This document shows, piece after piece, positions 35,937 through 45,858 of a stretch of 64,000 nt of DNA. How positions within the stretch are numbered: the first letter of the stretch is position 1; each line of letters starts with the position of its first letter. The DNA is from WHSW01 sp963740055 (lineage in GTDB: Bacteria > Actinomycetota > Thermoleophilia > Solirubrobacterales > 70-9): NCBI GenBank assembly GCA_963740055.1, contig CAVUCL010000005.1, positions 310,001-374,000 of the forward strand, written 5' to 3'. The notes under the pieces are model-generated. The model was not told the DNA's origin. It searched no databases and saw nothing but the letters and a program-made list of their open reading frames with translations. A program made the translations under genes and the position numbers.

Positions 35937-35937
35937 G
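35156..35937 (+). repeat. 782-base near-identical direct repeat, copy 2
   Basis: Partner of 33114-33895. The dense indel patch starts about 115 bases after this copy ends, which suggests an assembly break at the repeat. Confidence 0.9.
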
Positions 35938-35949
35938 CCGTACCGCCGC

Positions 35950-35955
35950 TAAGTT
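35950..35955 (+). promoter_or_regulatory. -10 element of trpC
   Basis: TAAGTT ends 8 bases before ATG 35964, so trpC has its own leaderless-type promoter downstream of the surface-protein genes. Confidence 0.45.
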
Positions 35956-35963
35956 GTCGTGCG

Positions 35964-36797
35964 ATGAGCAAGCTGGAGCAGCTCGTGGGGGCAGCGCGGG
36001 AGGACGTCGAGCAGCGCAAGCAGCAGGTTCCGATCGCGGAGCTGCGCGAGCGCCGTCGGCACCCTGAGCGGGTCGCGCCCGTTCAGCGAGGCGCTGGTCC
36101 GGCCCGGGCTCTCGCTGATCGCCGAGTTCAAGCGCCGCTCGCCGAGCGGCGGCGAGATCGCCGCCGGCGGCGACCGTGCGGGAGGTCGTGCGCCGCCTAC
36201 GAGCGCGGCGGCGCGGCGGCGCTCTCGGTGCTCACCGACCGGCGCCAACTTCGGCGGCTCGCTCGACGACCTGCGCGCGGCGCGGGCCGCCTGCGGCCTG
36301 CCGATCCTGCGCAAGGACTTCATCGTCGACCCCTACCAGCTCTACGAGGCCGCGGTCAACGGCGCCGACGCGGTGCTGCTGATCGTCGCCGCGCTCGACG
36401 ACGACGCGCTCGCGGACCTGCTCTACGAGGAGGCGCGGCTGCTCGACCTCGACTGCCTGGTCGAGGTCCACGACGAGCCCGAGCTCGAGCGGGCGCTGGA
36501 GCTCGGCGCCGACGTGATCGGGATCAACAACCGCAACCTCGACGACCTCACGCGTCGACCTCGAGACGACCGCCGAGCTGATCACCGACGTGCCCGGCGG
36601 GCAAGACCGTGGTCGCCGAGTCCGGCTACGACGCACGCGGAGCAGCTCGCCGAGCTCGAGCGGATCGGCTGCGACGCCGTCCTGATCGGCGAGGCGCTGA
36701 TGCGCTCCGGCGATCCCGAGGCGCGCGATCCGCGAGCTGACCATGGACGAGGAGCGCGACCCGCGAGCACTACATGGACCGCGCCTCCGAGGCCTGA
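35964..36797 (+). CDS. trpC: indole-3-glycerol-phosphate synthase (about nine single-base shifts)
   Basis: Fourth tryptophan enzyme. Pieces in three frames assemble in order: MSKLEQLVGAAREDVEQRKQ, then LVRPGLSLIAEFKRRSPSGG (catalytic lysine in E-F-K-R-x-S-P-S), ACGLPILRKDFIVDPYQLYE, VLLIVAALDD, LVEVHDEPELERALELGADV, IGINNRNLDDL, VVAESGYD, CDAVLIGEALMRSGDP and a final HYMDRASEA before TGA. Shifts are needed near 36054, 36169, 36193, 36240, 36551, 36597, 36638, 36725 and 36760, each as one extra base. The catalytic set is otherwise present, so errors, not decay, are likely. Confidence 0.88.
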
Positions 36798-36871
36798 CGC
36801 CGCGGATTCCTTAGCCGCTCTTTCGGTTTCGCGTTAGGGCGCTTTAGGCAGCCGGGGCACGCTTCCCGGCC

Positions 36872-38088
36872 ATGAAGAAGCTGATTCGAGACCCCATTTG
36901 CCTCCGCGGTCGCCGGCGGCCTCGTCGTCGCCGTGCTCGGCCTGGGCGCGATCGCCACCGGCTGGTCGAGCGACGGCGACGACGACGCCCGCCCACGACG
37001 ACCGTCCGCGCCGCCTCGCCGGAGACCGCGCTCGCCGCCGAGGGCGCGACGGCGAAGGCGCTGACCGTGAACGAGATCTACACCAAGGACGCGCCCGGGC
37101 GTCGTCTTCATCAGCGCCGAGCAGACGACCGAGCAGACCTCGCCGTTCAACCCCTTCGGCCAGTCCGCAGGGCGGGGCGGCACGCCACCGGCTCCGGCTT
37201 CGTGATCGACGACGACGGCCACATCCTCACCAACGCCCACGTCGTCGACGGCTCCGACAAGGTGACCGTCCGCGTCGGCGGCGAGGACGGCCAGACCTTC
37301 GACGCCGAGGTCGTCGGCACCGACCCGTCGACCGACGTCGCGGTGCTCCAGGTCGACTCCGGCGCCGACCAGCTGCAGCCGCTCGAGCTCGGCTCCTCGG
37401 CGGGGGTCGAGGTCGGCGACCCGGTGGTCGCGATCGGCAACCCGTTCGGCCTCGACCGCACCGCGACCGCGGGGATCGTCTCCGCGGTCCAGCGCGCAGA
37501 TCAACGCCCCGAACGGCTTCACGATCCCAGACGCGATCCAGACCGACGCGCCGATCAACCCCGGCAACTCGGGCGGGCCGCTGATCGACTCCGAGGGCCG
37601 CGTGATCGGGATCAACTCGCAGATCGAGTCCGGCGGCCAGTCGGGCGGCAACGTCGGGATCGGCTTCGCGGTCCCGATCGACACCGCCCAGCGAGATCGC
37701 CCAGCAGCTGATCGACCACGGCGAGGTCGAGCACGCCTTCATCGGGCATCAGCGGCGCCGACCTGACCCCCGAGATCGCCGACGTGCTCAACCTCGACGC
37801 CGAACAGCGGCGCCCTGGTCCAGTCGGTCGTCCCCGACAGCCCGGCCGACGAGGCCGGGATCGAGGCCGGCGACGCCGCAGGTGACGATCGACGGCCAGC
37901 GGATCAGCGCCGGCGGCGACGTGATCACCGCGGTCGACGGCGAGCCGGTCGCCGGCATGGACGACGTGATCGCCGCGGTCGACGCGAAGAAGCCCGGCGA
38001 CGAGATCGAGCTCACCCTGCTCCGCGGCGGCGACGAGCGCACGGTCACCGTCGAGCTCGCCGAGCGGCCCGCGCAAGCGCGCGGATAG
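36872..38088 (+). CDS. HtrA/DegP-like serine protease with PDZ domain (several frame shifts)
   Basis: MKKLIRDPI is followed, after one extra T near 36899, by a membrane anchor (AVAGGLVVAVLGLGAIATGW), so the protease faces outside. The trypsin-like domain has SGFVIDDDGHILTNAHVVDG (catalytic His), DPSTDVAVLQVD (Asp) and the serine motif N-P-G-N-S-G-G-P-L near 37560-37590. A PDZ domain follows (PDSPADEAGIEAGD, ITAVDGEPVAGMDDVIAAVD), ending AERPAQARG. Further shifts occur near 36990, 37097, 37170, 37495, 37530, 37690, 37745, 37803 and 37877. HtrA enzymes degrade misfolded envelope proteins; here it might also process the surface-repeat proteins upstream, which is speculation. Confidence 0.9.
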
Positions 38089-38119
38089 CCCGAGTCCTCT
38101 CCCAGGGACCCTCCGAGCA

Positions 38120-38143
38120 GACGGCCGCGCTCGCGGGGCCGTC
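38120..38143. terminator. hairpin between convergent htrA-like gene and putA
   Basis: GACGGCC, ten-base loop, GGCCGTC: a perfect seven-pair stem in the 67 bases between the two convergent stops. It can act for both strands; no T-run is present. Confidence 0.5.
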
Positions 38144-38155
38144 GCGTTCGTCGGA

Positions 38156-41134
38156 TCAGCGGCCTCGGTCTCGAGGCCGTGGCGCATCGTGTTCTCGCTC
38201 ACCACCCGCGGCTCGGTGAACTGGAGCAGGTAGTCGGGGCCGCCGGCCTGCGAGCCGATCCCCGAGCGGCGGTTGCCGCCGAACGGCTGGCGGCCGACCA
38301 TCGCCCCGGTGGTCGTCGCGGTTGACGTAGAGGTTGCCGACCGGCGACCGCGCTCGGCGACCGTGCTCGATCGTCGTCGGGTTGCGCGAGAAGAGCCCGC
38401 CGGTGAGCGCGAACGGCAGCGAGTCGACGACCTCCAGCGCCTCGCTCGATCGCCGGCGACCGCCTCGACGCGTGAGCAGCGGGCCGAAGATCTCCTCGCG
38501 CAGCAGCGGCCGAGTCGGGCGGGAGCCCGGTGGCGACCGCCGGCGCGGCAGAACCAGCCCTCGCCGGGCAGCCTCGCGCGCGCGCGGTGACGATCCGTCC
38601 CTCGCGCGCGGCGCGCTCGCGGTAGCGCGTCGACGCGGTCCTGCGCCTCGCGCTCGATCAGCGGCGGGACGTCGGTGGCGAAGCTCTCGGCCTGGCCGAC
38701 GATCGAGCGCGTCGGCGGCGCCGGCGAGCCGCTCGAGCAGCGTCTCGGCGATCGCCTCGTGGGCGAGCACCCGCGCGGCCGCCGAGCACTTCTGGCCCGC
38801 GTAGCCGAACGCCGAGTCGACGATCGCCGGGACCGCGTCGTCGAGGTCGGCGTCGGAGTCGACGATGACGCAGTTCTTGCCGCCCATCTCGGCGATCACC
38901 CGCTTCACGTGGCCCTGCCCGTCCGGCGTCTCGGCGGCGGCGCGGACGATCTCGAGCCCGACCGCGCCCGAGCCGGTGAACGCGATCAGGTGCACCCGCG
39001 GGTCGCGGACCAGCGCCGCGCCGGCGTCGCCGTAGCCGGGCAGCAGCGCCGAGCGCGTCGGCCGGCACCCCGGCGCCGTGCAGCGCCTCGACCAGCGCCA
39101 GCGCGCAGCGCCGGCGACTGCTCGGCCGGCTTCAGCACGACCGCGTTGCCCGCCGCGAGCGCCGCGGCGGTCATCCCGGTCGGGATCGCGAGCGGGAAGT
39201 TCCAGGGCGCGATCACCGCCGCGACCCCGCGCGGCTCGTAGCGCATCGTGTTGCGCTCGCCCGGGCACCTGGACGAGCTCGCGGCGCCGCGCTCGAGCTC
39301 GGCGGCCGCCGCGTCGCGTAGTAGCTCGAGGAAGTCGATCGCCTCGCAGACGTCGGCGTCGGCCTCCGGCCACGGCTTCGCGCACTCGCGCACCTGCAGC
39401 GCGGCGAGCTCGGGCCGGCGGCTCGCGCAGGGTCGCGGCGGCGGCGCTCAGGACCGCGGCCGCGCTCGGCGGCCGGCCGCGCGGCCCCAGTCGCGCGGCG
39501 CCGCGCTGCGGCCGCCTCGACCGCCGCGCCGCGGCGTCGGCGGCGCCGCCGCGCGCCGGCGGTCGCGACGAGCCGCGCCGGGATCGCCGGGGTCGGTCGA
39601 CTCGATGCCCGAGTCGCGCGCCGCGCGTCGCCGCCGATCAGGATCGGCACCTCGAGCGGCAGCCGCCGGTCGAGCTCGGCGAGCGCCGCGAGCGAGCCGC
39701 TCGCGCGCGTCGGCGCGCCGCAGCTCCAGCGTCGGCTCGTTGGCGAAACGGGTCTCACGGCGCCGCGAGCAGCTCCTCGACCGGCGCGCCGCTGCGCGTG
39801 CGCGCTGCAGGAACGAGTCGTTCGAGGTGTTCTCGAGCAGCCGGCGGACCAGGTAGGCCATCCCCGCGACGAGGTCGCCGACCGGGCAGTAGGAGCGCAC
39901 CCGCAGGCGGTCGGCGCGCAGCGCCTCGGCGAGCTCGTCGCCGAGGCCGCGCAGGACCTGCAGCTCGAGGTCGGAGTCGCTGCCGCCGCTGCAGCCGGTT
40001 GTAGGCGATCGCGTGGGCGACCGAGCGCAGGTTGTGCGAGCCGACCTTGACCCGGACCAGCGGCCGCGCGTCGAGCAGGCGCCGGGTGAGCGCCTCGAAG
40101 TTGCGGTCGCAGTCGGCCTTGTCCTCGAACACCGGCGGGCGCCAGCCGTGCTGGCGCGCCTCGACCACCTCGTGGTCCCAGTAGGCGCCCTTGACCAGGC
40201 GGACGACGAGCGGGGCGTCGCGCGGCCGTCGCGCGCGCCCACTCGAGCAGCCGGTCGAGCTGCGCCGGCGAGTCGCGCAGGTAGGCCTGCAGCACGACGC
40301 CCGGCCGACGGGCCCGTCGGCGAACTCGTCCTCGGCGAGCAGCCCGAGGACCAGCTCGGCGGTCGTCTCGAGCGAGTCGACCGACTCCATGTCGACGTGC
40401 AGGTGGGCGCCGAGGTCGCGCGCGCGGCGCAGCAGCGGGCGCATCCGCGTCGCGGCGTCGTCGCGGCCGAGCTCGGGCGCCTCGCGGGCGCATCAGCGGC
40501 GTCAGCGCCGTCACCTTGACCGAGAGGTTGACCCGCGGCACCGGCCCGACGGAGTCGCGCTCGAGCCACTGGCGCGCTCGGGCCAGTCGGCCGCGGCCGC
40601 GGCAGAGCGTCTCGAGCGCCTCGTCGCAGCGCGCGGCGTAGCGGTCGGCCTCGGCCGGGGTCACGGTCGCCTCGCCGAGCAGGTCGACCGAGCTCGCGAT
40701 CCCGTCGCGCCACAGCGCCGCCGATCGTGCCGCAGCGCCGCGGCGGGCGACTCGCCGACGATGAACCGGTGCGCCATGTGGCGGACGCCGGCGGCGGTCG
40801 CCGCGCCGAGCGCCTTGCGCCCGGCGGCGGTGTTCGGCCATCTTGCATCGCGACGTCGAGCGGCGGCGGGCGCTCGGGCACCTCGCTCGAGGTAGCCGAC
40901 GCAGGTGGCGGGCGAGGTCGTCGAGCGAGCGGCAGGCCGGGGTGACGTCGACGAGCCGGAAGAGCGCCGCGCCGAGCTGCGCGTCCTCGGCGGTGAGCTG
41001 CATCGCCCGCTGGTCGAGCGAGCGCAGCGGGTGGCGGGCGGGGGAGGGGAAGCGCGTCGGCGAGCTCGCGGCCGATCCGCTGCACCTCGGCCTCGAGGGT
41101 CGGCGGCGGCGCCTCGCGGCTCCGCCATCGCCAT
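38156..41134 (-). CDS. putA: bifunctional proline dehydrogenase / delta-1-pyrroline-5-carboxylate dehydrogenase (many frame shifts)
   Basis: Proline catabolism to glutamate, about 990 residues intended. The PRODH part reads in pieces: KALGAATAAGVRHMAHRFIV, LLAEDEFADGPVG, LVVRLVKGAYWDHEVVEARQ, RVKVGSHNLRSVAHAIAYNR. The aldehyde dehydrogenase part has RYEPRGVAAVIAPWNFPLAI, HLIAFTGSGAVGLEIVRAAA, RVIAEMGGKNCVIVDSDADL, FGYAGQKCSAAARVLAHEAI (catalytic cysteine) and a last DYLLQFTEPRVVSENTMRHG. Shifts occur roughly every 100-200 bases. ATG 41134 is chosen because TAGCGT (41147 to 41142) ends 7 bases before it. It is inverted relative to the trp genes on both sides. Confidence 0.88.
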
Positions 41135-41141
41135 CGGCGCC

Positions 41142-41147
41142 ACGCTA
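41142..41147 (-). promoter_or_regulatory. -10 element of putA
   Basis: TAGCGT on the minus strand ends 7 bases before ATG 41134. Confidence 0.4.
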
Positions 41148-41170
41148 CTCCGCGCCCGCCTGCGCGGCTC

Positions 41171-41176
41171 TACCAT
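41171..41176 (+). promoter_or_regulatory. -10 element of trpF
   Basis: TACCAT ends 7 bases before ATG 41184. The divergent putA and trpF promoters sit in a 49-base gap. Confidence 0.4.
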
Positions 41177-41183
41177 CGGTCGC

Positions 41184-41833
41184 ATGCGGGTCAAGTTCTG
41201 CGGCATCACCAGGATCGAGGACGCGCGCGAGGCGGTCCGCCTCGGCGCCTGGGCGATCGGCCTCAACCACTGGGCCGAGCAGCCCGCGGCGCTGCGATCC
41301 CGGCGACCGCGGTCGAGATCAGCGCCGAGCTGCGGCGCCAGGTCGAGATCGTCGGCGTGTTCGTCAACCCGACCCTCGACGGAGATCGCGACGCGCGGTC
41401 GAGGACGAGCAGCTGGCGATGATCCAGCTGCACGGCGACGAGGGCCCGTCGTTCTGCCAGGAGGTCGCGCGGCGGACCGGCTGCAAGGTGATCAAGGCGC
41501 TGCGCGTGCGCAGCACCGCCGACATCCAGGCCGCCGAGGCCTTCCGCACCGACTACCACCTCTTCGACGCCCACCGCCCGGGAACGCCCGGGCGGCACCG
41601 GGGAGAGCTTCGACTGGGAGCTGCTCGCCGGCGCGGCGCTCGCGAGGTCCCGATGATCCTCGCCGGCGGGCTCGACCCCGACAACGTCGCCGAGGCGATC
41701 GAGGTCGCGCGCCCGGACGCGGTCGACGTCGCCAGCGGGATCGAGGCGGCCCCGGGCGTCAAGGACCACGCGCTGATGGCCGCGTTCGCCGAGGCCGCCG
41801 GCGTCGCGACCGCGACGCGCGATCGCGCGGTGA
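41184..41833 (+). CDS. trpF: phosphoribosylanthranilate isomerase (frame shifts)
   Basis: Third step of tryptophan synthesis. MRVKFCGITRIEDAREAVRL holds the catalytic cysteine in K-F-C-G-I-T. Further pieces: ISAELRRQVEIVGVFVNPTL, EDEQLAMIQLHGDEGPSFCQ, HLFDAHRPGTPG, PMILAGGLDPDNVAEAIEVA, DAVDVASGIEAAPGVKDHAL (L-A-G-G-L and V-D-V-x-S-G-x-E are the phosphate-binding and active-site strands). The substrate loop G-L-N-H-W differs from the usual G-F-V/I-F. Shifts lie near 41300, 41384, 41400, 41590, 41640 and 41820. TGA 41831-41833 overlaps GTG 41830 of trpB. Confidence 0.88.
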
Positions 41834-43047
41834 GCGGCGCCGGCGGGCGGCGTGCGGCGCGCGCGTCGGCGTCGAGGAGCGCTTCGGCCCCTACGGCGGC
41901 CGCTTCGTCCCCGAGGTCCTGGTCGCCGCGCTCGACGAGCTCACCGCGGCCTGGGCGCGAGGCGCGCGCCGACGCCGAGTTCAGCGACCGAGCTCGACGC
42001 GCCTGCTGCGCGACTTCGTCGGCCGCCCGACGCCGCTCTACCTCGCCGAGCGCCTCTCGGAGCGCGTCGGCCGTCGCGTCTACCTGAAGCGCGAGGACCT
42101 CGCCCACACCGGCGCCCACAAGATCAACAACGCCGTCGGCCAGGCGCTGCTCGCGCAAGCGGATGGGCAAGCCGCGGGTGATCGCCGAGACCGGGCGCCG
42201 GCCAGCACGGGGTCGCCTCGGCGACCGCCTGCGCGCTGCTCGGGCTCGAGTGCGTCGTCTACATGGGGACCGAGGACATGCGCCGCCAGGCGCCGAACGT
42301 CGAGCGCATGCGCCTGCTCGGCGCCGAGGTGGCGCCGGTCGAGGCGGGCGCGCGGACGCTGAAGGAGGCGGTCAGCGCCGCGATCCGCGACTGGGTCACC
42401 AACGTCGCCGACACCCACTACATCATCGGCTCGGCGGTCGGGCCCGGCGCCCGTACCCGGCGCTCGTCCGCGACCTGCAGCGGGTGATCGGCGACGAGGC
42501 GCGCGAGCAGGCGCTCGCCGCCGAGGGCGCGCTGCCGGCGCGGGTGATCGCCTGCGTCGGCGGCGGCTCGAACGCGATCGGCACCTTCGTCCCGTTCCTC
42601 GACGACGCGAGGTCGAGCTGATCGGCGTCGAGGCCGGCGGGGGAGGGGCTCGACAGCGGCCGCCACGGCGCCTCGCTCGACCGCCGGGCGGACCGGCGTC
42701 CTGCACGGGGCGCTCTCGTCGGTGCTCGCCGACGACGACGGCCAGATCCTCGAGGCGCACTCGGTCTCGGCCGGGCTCGACTACCCCGGCGTCGGCCCGC
42801 AGCACGCCCACCTGCGCGACAGCGGCCGGGTCGCGCTACGTGGCGGTCACCGACGCCGAGGCGCTCGCGCGCCTTCCGCGAGCTCGCCCGGCTCGAGGGG
42901 ATCATCCCGGCGCTGGAGCCGAGCCACGCGATCGCCTGGCTGCTCGAGAACCCGATGGCGACCGGAGGGTTACGACGTCTTGACGCTGTCAGCGGCCGCG
43001 GCGACAAGGACCTGGCCGAGGTCGTCGAGCGGCTCGGCGATGGCTGA
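41830..43047 (+). CDS. trpB: tryptophan synthase beta chain (frame shifts)
   Basis: Makes tryptophan from indole and serine with pyridoxal phosphate. Pieces: EERFGPYGGRFVPEVLVAAL, YLKREDLAHTGAHKINNAVG with the PLP lysine in H-K-I-N-N, RVIAETG and QHGVASATAC in shifted frames, YMGTEDMRRQAPNVERMRLL, ARVIACVGGGSNAIGTFVPF (G-G-G-S-N phosphate loop), SAGLDYPGVGPQHAHLRDSG and DKDLAEVVERLGDG at the end. The start is GTG 41830 from the GTGA overlap with trpF, and needs a correction before EERFGP. At least eight shifts are needed. The trpA ATG overlaps by 8 bases. Confidence 0.9.
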
Positions 43048-43859
43048 TCGGATCGCGGCCGCGTTCGCGGCGGCGAAGGCGGACGGCCGCGCGGCGCTGA
43101 TGCCGTACATGATGGGCGGCTTCCCCGATCGCGGAGACCTCGGCGCGCGGTCGCCGAGGCCTACGCCGACGCCGGCGCCGACCTGGTCGAGCTCGGCGTT
43201 CCCTACTCGGACCCGCTCGCCGACGGCCCGGTGATCCACGCCGCCGGCGACCCGGGCGCTGCGAGGCCGGCGCCACGCTCGACTCGGTGCTCGCCGACTG
43301 CGAGCGGATCGCCGCGCGGGTGCCGGTGGTGCCGATGGCCTACGCGAACATGATCCTCGCCCGCGGGCCCGAGCGCGTTCGCGCGCGCGCTCGCCGACGC
43401 CGGCGCCGCCGGGGCGATCGTCCCCGACCTGCCGCCGGAGGAGGGCGGCGAGATCGCCGCCGCGCTGCGCGACGCCGGGCTGGCGCTGATCCCGCTGGTC
43501 GCGCCGACGACGCCGCCCGAGCGCCGGGCGCGGATCTGCGCCGCGGCCGAGGGCTTCGTCTACCTGGTCTCCGACACGCGGACGACCGGCGAGCGCGACG
43601 CAGCTGCCCGACGGCGCTCGGCGAGCTGATCGCGGCGACCCAGGCCGACTCGCCGGTCCCGGTCGCGGTCGGGTTCGGGATCGGCACGCCCGAGCAGGCG
43701 GCCGAGGTCGGCGCGGTCGCCGACGGCGTGATCATCGGCACCCGCCTGGTGCGCGCGGTCGCCGAGGCCGACGACGCCGGCGGCGCGGCCGCCGCGGTCG
43801 GCGAGTTCCTGCGGCTCGCTGCCGCGAGTGCGATCGCCGCGGCGCGACCCGCCCGCTGA
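43040..43859 (+). CDS. trpA: tryptophan synthase alpha chain (frame shifts)
   Basis: Cleaves indole-3-glycerol phosphate; partner of TrpB. Pieces: MADRIAAAFAAAKADGRAAL followed by MPYMMGGFPD, ADLVELGVPYSDPLADGPVI (catalytic Glu in E-L-G-V-P-Y-S-D-P), VPVVPMAYANMILARGPE, GAIVPDLPPEEGGEIAAALR (second catalytic Asp), LIPLVAPTTPPERRARICAA, GFVYLVSDTRTTG, VAVGFGIGTPEQAAEVGAVA, DGVIIGTRLVRAVAE. Shifts near 43133, 43155, 43252, 43262, 43380 and 43603. ATG overlaps the end of trpB, completing the trpFBA group. Confidence 0.9.
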
Positions 43860-43865
43860 ACCGGG

Positions 43866-43871
43866 TAGATT
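43866..43871 (+). promoter_or_regulatory. -10 element of the 53-aa gene
   Basis: TAGATT ends 8 bases before GTG 43880. Confidence 0.4.
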
Positions 43872-43879
43872 GCCGCGCC

Positions 43880-44041
43880 GTGCGGCTGCTCGTCTTCACC
43901 GTCGTCGGCCTGATCCTGATGCTGATCGCCTACGCGTTCTCGCTCGGCGGCACGGTGGCGGCGCTGATCTTCCTGTTCATCATCTTCAACGGCGTCCTCG
44001 ACCGCTGGGCGAAGCCGCTGCTCGACTGGATCCGCGCCTAG
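43880..44041 (+). CDS. 53-aa small membrane protein
   Basis: GTG 43880 opens a clean 53-codon frame to TAG 44041: a start VRLLVFTVVGLILMLIAYAF, a small loop (SLGG), a second hydrophobic run (VAALIFLFIIFNGVL) and an amphipathic end (DRWAKPLLDWIRA). Two short helices or a hairpin are predicted. It is one of the few uninterrupted frames in the indel-rich stretch and has its own TAGATT promoter. No family recognised; its size would make automated callers miss it. Confidence 0.6.
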   Translation: MRLLVFTVVGLILMLIAYAFSLGGTVAALIFLFIIFNGVLDRWAKPLLDWIRA

Positions 44042-44051
44042 GGCGCGGCCG

Positions 44052-44763
44052 ATGGGCCTCGAGCCGCTTCCCGACGGCGTTCGCCGCGCACGCGCGAGGC
44101 GCTGCACCGGGTCGCCGAGCAGATCGTCGCCCCGGCGCGCAAGCCGCACAACGAGATCGCGCTCGCCAGACTGCCGGGCGGCTTCGGCACCCCGCCGTTC
44201 GAGCACGAGGGCCGGCCGCTCCAGGTCCGGGTCGACGGCGCCGAGCTGGTCGTCGACCGAGGACGGCGACCAGCGCCGCGGCGCGATCGAGATCGCTCGC
44301 CGAGGCGGCGGAGTTCGTCGGCGCCGACGCTGTTCCCGCGACGGCGCCGCCCGAGCGACGACCCCGCTCGACCTCGATCCGCTCGCCGCGGCCCGCGTGC
44401 TGGGCGAGTTCTACGCCTTCGCGCGCGCGCGTGCTCGAGGAGCTTCGCGGCGACCACGGCGCCGGCCGACGAGGCCTCGGCGATCAACCTCTGGCCCGAG
44501 CACTTCGACCTCGCGCTCGAGGCCGGGCGCCGAGGCGCTCGGGCGCGCGGGCCAACTACGGCGCCTCGCCCGGCGACGAGGAGCACCCCGAGCCCTACGT
44601 CTACGTCGGGCCGTGGCAGCGACCCGGGCGCGGGCGAGCTCTGGAACGCGACCGCGTTCGCGGGCGCCGAGCTCGGCTACGCGGAGCTGGTCGACGGCCG
44701 AGCGACCCGGAGGCGCTCGCGCGCGAGTTCTTCGCCGTCCGCCGCGAGGCGCTCGCCGACTGA
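44052..44763 (+). CDS. conserved hypothetical protein (several frame shifts)
   Basis: After correcting shifts (near 44085, 44260, 44300, 44335, 44430, 44465, 44530, 44620 and 44700) the protein is about 235 residues: MGLEPLPDG, ALHRVAEQIVAPARKPHNEI, RLPGGFGTPPFEHEGRPLQV, LDLDPLAAARVLGEFYAFAR, then INLWPEHFDLALEAG, NYGASPGDEEHPEPYVYVGP and LWNATAFAGAELGYAELVDG, ending FFAVRREALAD. The tryptophan-rich W-P-E-H-F-D-L-A core and acidic S-P-G-D-E-E-H-P-E-P-Y loop look like a conserved domain, but I cannot assign a function. Confidence 0.6.
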
Positions 44764-44789
44764 GCGCCGGAGTCGGTCGCCGCGGCGGG

Positions 44790-44795
44790 TATCTT
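44790..44795 (+). promoter_or_regulatory. -10 element of pfkA
   Basis: TATCTT ends 6 bases before GTG 44802. Confidence 0.4.
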
Positions 44796-44801
44796 GGCCG
44801 C

Positions 44802-45837
44802 GTGCGATTCGGGGTGCTCACCGGGGGCGGCGACTGCCCGGGCCTGAACGCGGTGATCCGCGCGATCGTCCGCAAGGGGATCGACATCCACGGGCACGAG
44901 ATCGTCGGCTTTCGCGACGGCTGGCGCGGGCCGCTGGAGCGCGACCACGAGGAGCTGACGATCGAGTCGACCCGCGGGATCCTGCCCCGCGGCGGGACGA
45001 TCCTCGGCACCTCGCGGACGAACCCGTTCAAGCGCGACGACGGGCCCGCGGCTGATCGCGCGAGACGATGGCGGAGCTCGGCCTCGACGGGCTGATCGCG
45101 ATCGGCGGCGAGGACACGCTCGGCGCCGCCAACCGCCTGCACGCCGAGCACGGGCTCAACGTGGTCGGGGTGCCGAAGACGATCGACAACGACATCGGCG
45201 CGACCGACGTCACCTTCGGCTTCGACACCGCGCTCCAGGTCGCGACCGAGGCGATCGACCGCCTGCACACGACCGCCGAGTCTCACCACCGGGTGATGGT
45301 GGTCGAGGTGATGGGCCGCCACGCGGGCTGGATCGCGCTCTACTCCGGGATCGCCGGCGGCGGCGACGTGATCCTGATCCCCGAGCAGCCGTTCGACATC
45401 GAGCAGGTCTGCGGCCTGATCCGTCGCCGCCACGCGCGCGGGCGGTTCTTCTCGATCGTCGTCGTCGCCGAGGGCGCGATGCCGAAGGAGGGGACGATGG
45501 AGCTCGCCGGCGGCGAGACCGACGAGTTCGGCCACGTGCGGCTCGGCGGCATCGGCCAGCGCCTCGAGCAGGAGATCGAGGCAGCGGACCGGGTACGAGA
45601 CCCGCGCCGTCGTCCTCGGCCACATCCAGCGCGGCGGGACGCCGACCGCCTACGACCGGGTGCTCGCGACGCGCTTCGGGGTCGCGCGCGATCGACGCCG
45701 CCCACGAGGGGCGCTGGGGGACGATGCCGGCGCTGCGCGGGACGCGGATCGAGCTCGTCGCGCTGGCCGAGGCGGTCGCCGAGCTGCGCACGGTCACGCC
45801 CGAGGAGTTCGCGGTTGCCGAAGCGTTCCTGGGCTAG
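44802..45837 (+). CDS. pfkA: 6-phosphofructokinase, PPi-type signature (frame shifts)
   Basis: About 343 residues. VRFGVLTGGGDCPGLNAVIR is the nucleotide-side G-G-x-x-P-G loop. The phosphoryl-donor residues are G-G-E-D-T (Asp where ATP enzymes carry Gly) and P-K-T-I-D-N-D (Lys where ATP enzymes carry Gly); both choices are typical of pyrophosphate-dependent PFKs such as the Amycolatopsis enzyme. VMVVEVMGRHAGWIALYSGI and VVLGHIQRGGTPTAYDR bind fructose 6-phosphate. Shifts lie near 45053, 45590, 45688 and 45815. GTG 44802 follows TATCTT by 6 bases. Confidence 0.9.
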
Positions 45838-45858
45838 CGCGCGCTCGCCGCGGCCGCG

